Source: Halanaerobiales bacterium
GTDB lineage: Bacteria > Bacillota_F > Halanaerobiia > Halanaerobiales > DTU029
Direction of reading: 5' to 3'
Assembly: GCA_016278415.1 (NCBI GenBank)
Contig: JADQBV010000078.1
Span: 1-5,749, forward strand
Length of the DNA: 5,749 nucleotides
The position numbers and the translations under genes were made by a program. Under the pieces are notes generated by a model. The model saw only the letters and a list, made by a program, of their open reading frames with translations, did not search any database and was not told the origin of the DNA. Positions within the stretch are counted from its first letter, which is position 1. Each line of letters opens with the position of its first letter. Positions 3,797-5,749 of the stretch are shown here, in pieces.

Positions 3797-5749
3797 ATGT
3801 CGAAAGAAATATATTATAACATCGAAAAAGATAAACATACTTGGGTAATGGAAGAGGAAGTAAGGAAAGACTGGCTAAAACATTTTGAAAATGAGCTTGA
3901 TATAAGGTTTCATGCTGAGAGAGATAGAAATGATGCAGTGTATAATCAAATAATAATAGAATTTAAAAATAAAGGTGTATTTAACGGAAGTACTGATTCA
4001 GCAAAGTTTAAAGAAGCAATATATGAAAGACTACAACCATATATAATAAGAAGAGCAAAAAAAGAAGGATTAGATCAATCAGATTATACTGGTATAGCTA
4101 CTGATGGAGAACATGTTGTTTTTGCATATGTAAAAAATGATAAAATTGTTCATGGAGATATGATGCCTTTTTCTGAAGAATCTATTTTAAAAATAGTATT
4201 AGTTATAAAAAATTCAAGTAGGCGGGCTTTTATAATAGAGAATCTTATAGAAGACTTTGGTCATATGTCTAGTGTGGGTAAGCTATTAATGAGTGAATTA
4301 TCTTCGGAATTAGCTAAGTATTTTAATAAAGATAGTAATAATAAAATTAAAATGTTATTTGCAGAATGGAAGACCCTTTATGGTCAAGTTGCGGATTTAT
4401 CAAGTGTGCAAAAAGATAAGATATTAAAAACATTAAATTTTTCTTTGCCAAATATGGATGAAGATTCGATTTCAGGTGTATTATTTGTTATTCATACTTA
4501 TAATGCTATAGTTATTAAATTGTTAGGAGCAGAGATTATTTCTCATTATGGTTTAACTCAATTTAAAGATTTTTGTGAGTATGCTGCTACTCAACCTTAT
4601 AAAAAACTTGAAAAAATTTTAAGAGAAGATATAGAAAGAAGTAAACTGTTTAAGAATGTAGGAATTAAGGGTTTTGTTGAAGAGGCTATTTTTTCATGGT
4701 ATCTTGATGTTTCAAGTGAAAGGAAAGAAAAGATATTAGATGCAATTAAAGGTGTTTTATTACAACTATCATTATATAAAATAGATGATCTTAATTTCGA
4801 TAGTTCTCAAGATGTTTTGAGAGGGTTTTATCAATCTTTAGTTCCAGAAGTTTTACGGAAAACTATGGGTGAATTTTATACACCTGCTTGGCTAATAGAT
4901 GTAACATTAGATAAAACTGATACTAAAGATTGGCTAAAAGTTAGAATGTTAGATCCAACATGTGGTTCTGGATCATTTTTGTTAAAAACAATTAATAGGA
5001 AGAGAAGTGTTGCAGAAATAGCGGGTTATTCAGAAGAAGAGATTGTAGATCATATAATAGAAAATGTTTGGGGCTTTGACCTTAATCCATTAGCAGTACA
5101 AACAGCAAGGGTTAATTATTTAATAGCAATTGCTGATTTGTTTGCAAAATGTGGAGCAAAATCTATTGAAATTCCTGTATTATTGGCAGATGCTGTATAT
5201 TCACCGTCTGCTACTATAGAAGCAAACACTAATACTGTTGAATATAAAGTGGGTAGTAATCATGCAAATTTAATAATAAAATTGCCCGAAAAACTGGCAT
5301 TCGATAGAGATAAATTAGATAACATCTTTAATATAATGGAAAAAAGCATTAATATGTCGCATGAATATACTAGTGTTGAAACAGAGTTACTCAAAAAGAG
5401 CATTATAACTAATAACGAAGCAAAGTTATGGAGAAAAGACTTAGAGACAACATATAGTCAGGTATTAGCATTGCATAAAAAAGATTGGAATGGAATTTGG
5501 TTTAGAATTGTTAGGAATTTCTTTTGGTCAGTTACAGCTGGTAAATTCAATCTAATTGTTGGAAATCCTCCCTGGGTGAGATGGTCAAATTTACCACCTG
5601 AATATAGAGAAAAAATAAAACCTACTTGTCAATCCTATGAAATTTTTTCAAGAACTCCATATCATGGCGGTAATGAGTTAGACATATCAGGTATGATTAC
5701 ATACACTGTTGCTGATAAATGGTTAGATGAACAAGGAAAATTAGTATTT
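3797..5749 (+). CDS. N6-adenine DNA methyltransferase with nuclease-like N-terminus (type IIG-like), 3'-truncated
   Basis: The frame runs 651 codons to the right edge without a stop, so the C-terminal part is missing. It shows the motifs of gamma-class N6-adenine methyltransferases: GEFYTP (358-363), SAM-binding motif I DPTCGSGSF (386-394), GFDLNP (426-431) as motif II, LADA (463-466) as motif III, and catalytic NPPW (590-593). About 125 residues separate motifs III and IV, an unusually long insertion. Residues 46-57 have D46, then hydrophobic residues, then E55-F-K57, which fits the D...E-x-K core of a PD-(D/E)XK nuclease; residues 100-350 look helical. Nuclease plus methylase in one chain is the layout of type IIG restriction enzymes, which modify and cut with one polypeptide. 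DISARM DrmMI or BREX PglX relatives are alternatives. Downstream of NPPW, HGGNELDISGMITYTVADKWL looks like a family-specific conserved block. The target-recognition domain should lie beyond the window. The start is supported by GAGGG seven bases upstream. Confidence 0.88.
   Translation, partial: MSKEIYYNIEKDKHTWVMEEEVRKDWLKHFENELDIRFHAERDRNDAVYNQIIIEFKNKGVFNGSTDSAKFKEAIYERLQPYIIRRAKKEGLDQSDYTGIATDGEHVVFAYVKNDKIVHGDMMPFSEESILKIVLVIKNSSRRAFIIENLIEDFGHMSSVGKLLMSELSSELAKYFNKDSNNKIKMLFAEWKTLYGQVADLSSVQKDKILKTLNFSLPNMDEDSISGVLFVIHTYNAIVIKLLGAEIISHYGLTQFKDFCEYAATQPYKKLEKILREDIERSKLFKNVGIKGFVEEAIFSWYLDVSSERKEKILDAIKGVLLQLSLYKIDDLNFDSSQDVLRGFYQSLVPEVLRKTMGEFYTPAWLIDVTLDKTDTKDWLKVRMLDPTCGSGSFLLKTINRKRSVAEIAGYSEEEIVDHIIENVWGFDLNPLAVQTARVNYLIAIADLFAKCGAKSIEIPVLLADAVYSPSATIEANTNTVEYKVGSNHANLIIKLPEKLAFDRDKLDNIFNIMEKSINMSHEYTSVETELLKKSIITNNEAKLWRKDLETTYSQVLALHKKDWNGIWFRIVRNFFWSVTAGKFNLIVGNPPWVRWSNLPPEYREKIKPTCQSYEIFSRTPYHGGNELDISGMITYTVADKWLDEQGKLVF

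Noticed and set aside
1..5749. CRISPR array, tRNA or rRNA genes
   Set aside because: No regularly spaced repeats and no cloverleaf or rRNA-like sequence were seen.

Overview
The window is AT-rich DNA with strong Shine-Dalgarno sites and TTG starts, which fits a low-GC Bacillota (Firmicutes, plausibly clostridial). No gene here fixes a genus. The layout looks like an accessory region: a large serine recombinase, one new and one decayed defence-type gene, and two small unrecognised proteins, with no housekeeping genes.

Left part (1-657). Bases 1-308 hold no convincing gene, only small inverted repeats and a possible promoter. At about 309 an open frame without a start codon begins. It reads like the C-terminal end of a Shedu-type (DUF4263) defence nuclease and stops at 564-566. 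The catalytic half is absent, so this is a decayed defence gene and about 309 marks a recombination or deletion junction. A good ribosome binding site at 644-648 then introduces a complete 162-residue protein (658-1146, +). It is built from two copies of a Cys-Cys-Cys-Cys-Trp module exactly 100 residues apart.

Middle part (1186-3364). A convergent hairpin (1186-1217) separates that gene from a complete 554-residue large serine recombinase on the minus strand (1231-2895). The recombinase has a TTG start and a strong ribosome binding site. Upstream of it on the same strand is an 83-residue acidic protein of unknown function (3113-3364), also best started at TTG. The recombinase is the probable mobility gene of an integrative element or its remnant, and parts of it look richer in G+C than the flanks.

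Right part (3365-5749). A 432-base gene-free stretch carries two good rightward terminators (3420-3458 and 3622-3657) although no plus-strand gene precedes either. It also holds a perfect small hairpin (3478-3492) and a four-codon mini-ORF with a strong ribosome binding site just before the next gene. That gene (3797 to the right edge, +, truncated by the window) encodes an N6-adenine DNA methyltransferase with motifs GEFYTP, DPTCGSG and NPPW. Its N-terminal segment looks like a PD-(D/E)XK nuclease, so it is best read as a type IIG-like restriction-modification or related defence enzyme.

Taken together, the window resembles a defence-island or integration hot spot in turnover: a dead Shedu-like remnant, a recombinase module and a live restriction/methylation gene within 5.7 kb. 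The least explained parts are the duplicated Cys-module protein, the two orphan terminators before the methyltransferase gene, and the methyltransferase's partners beyond the right edge.
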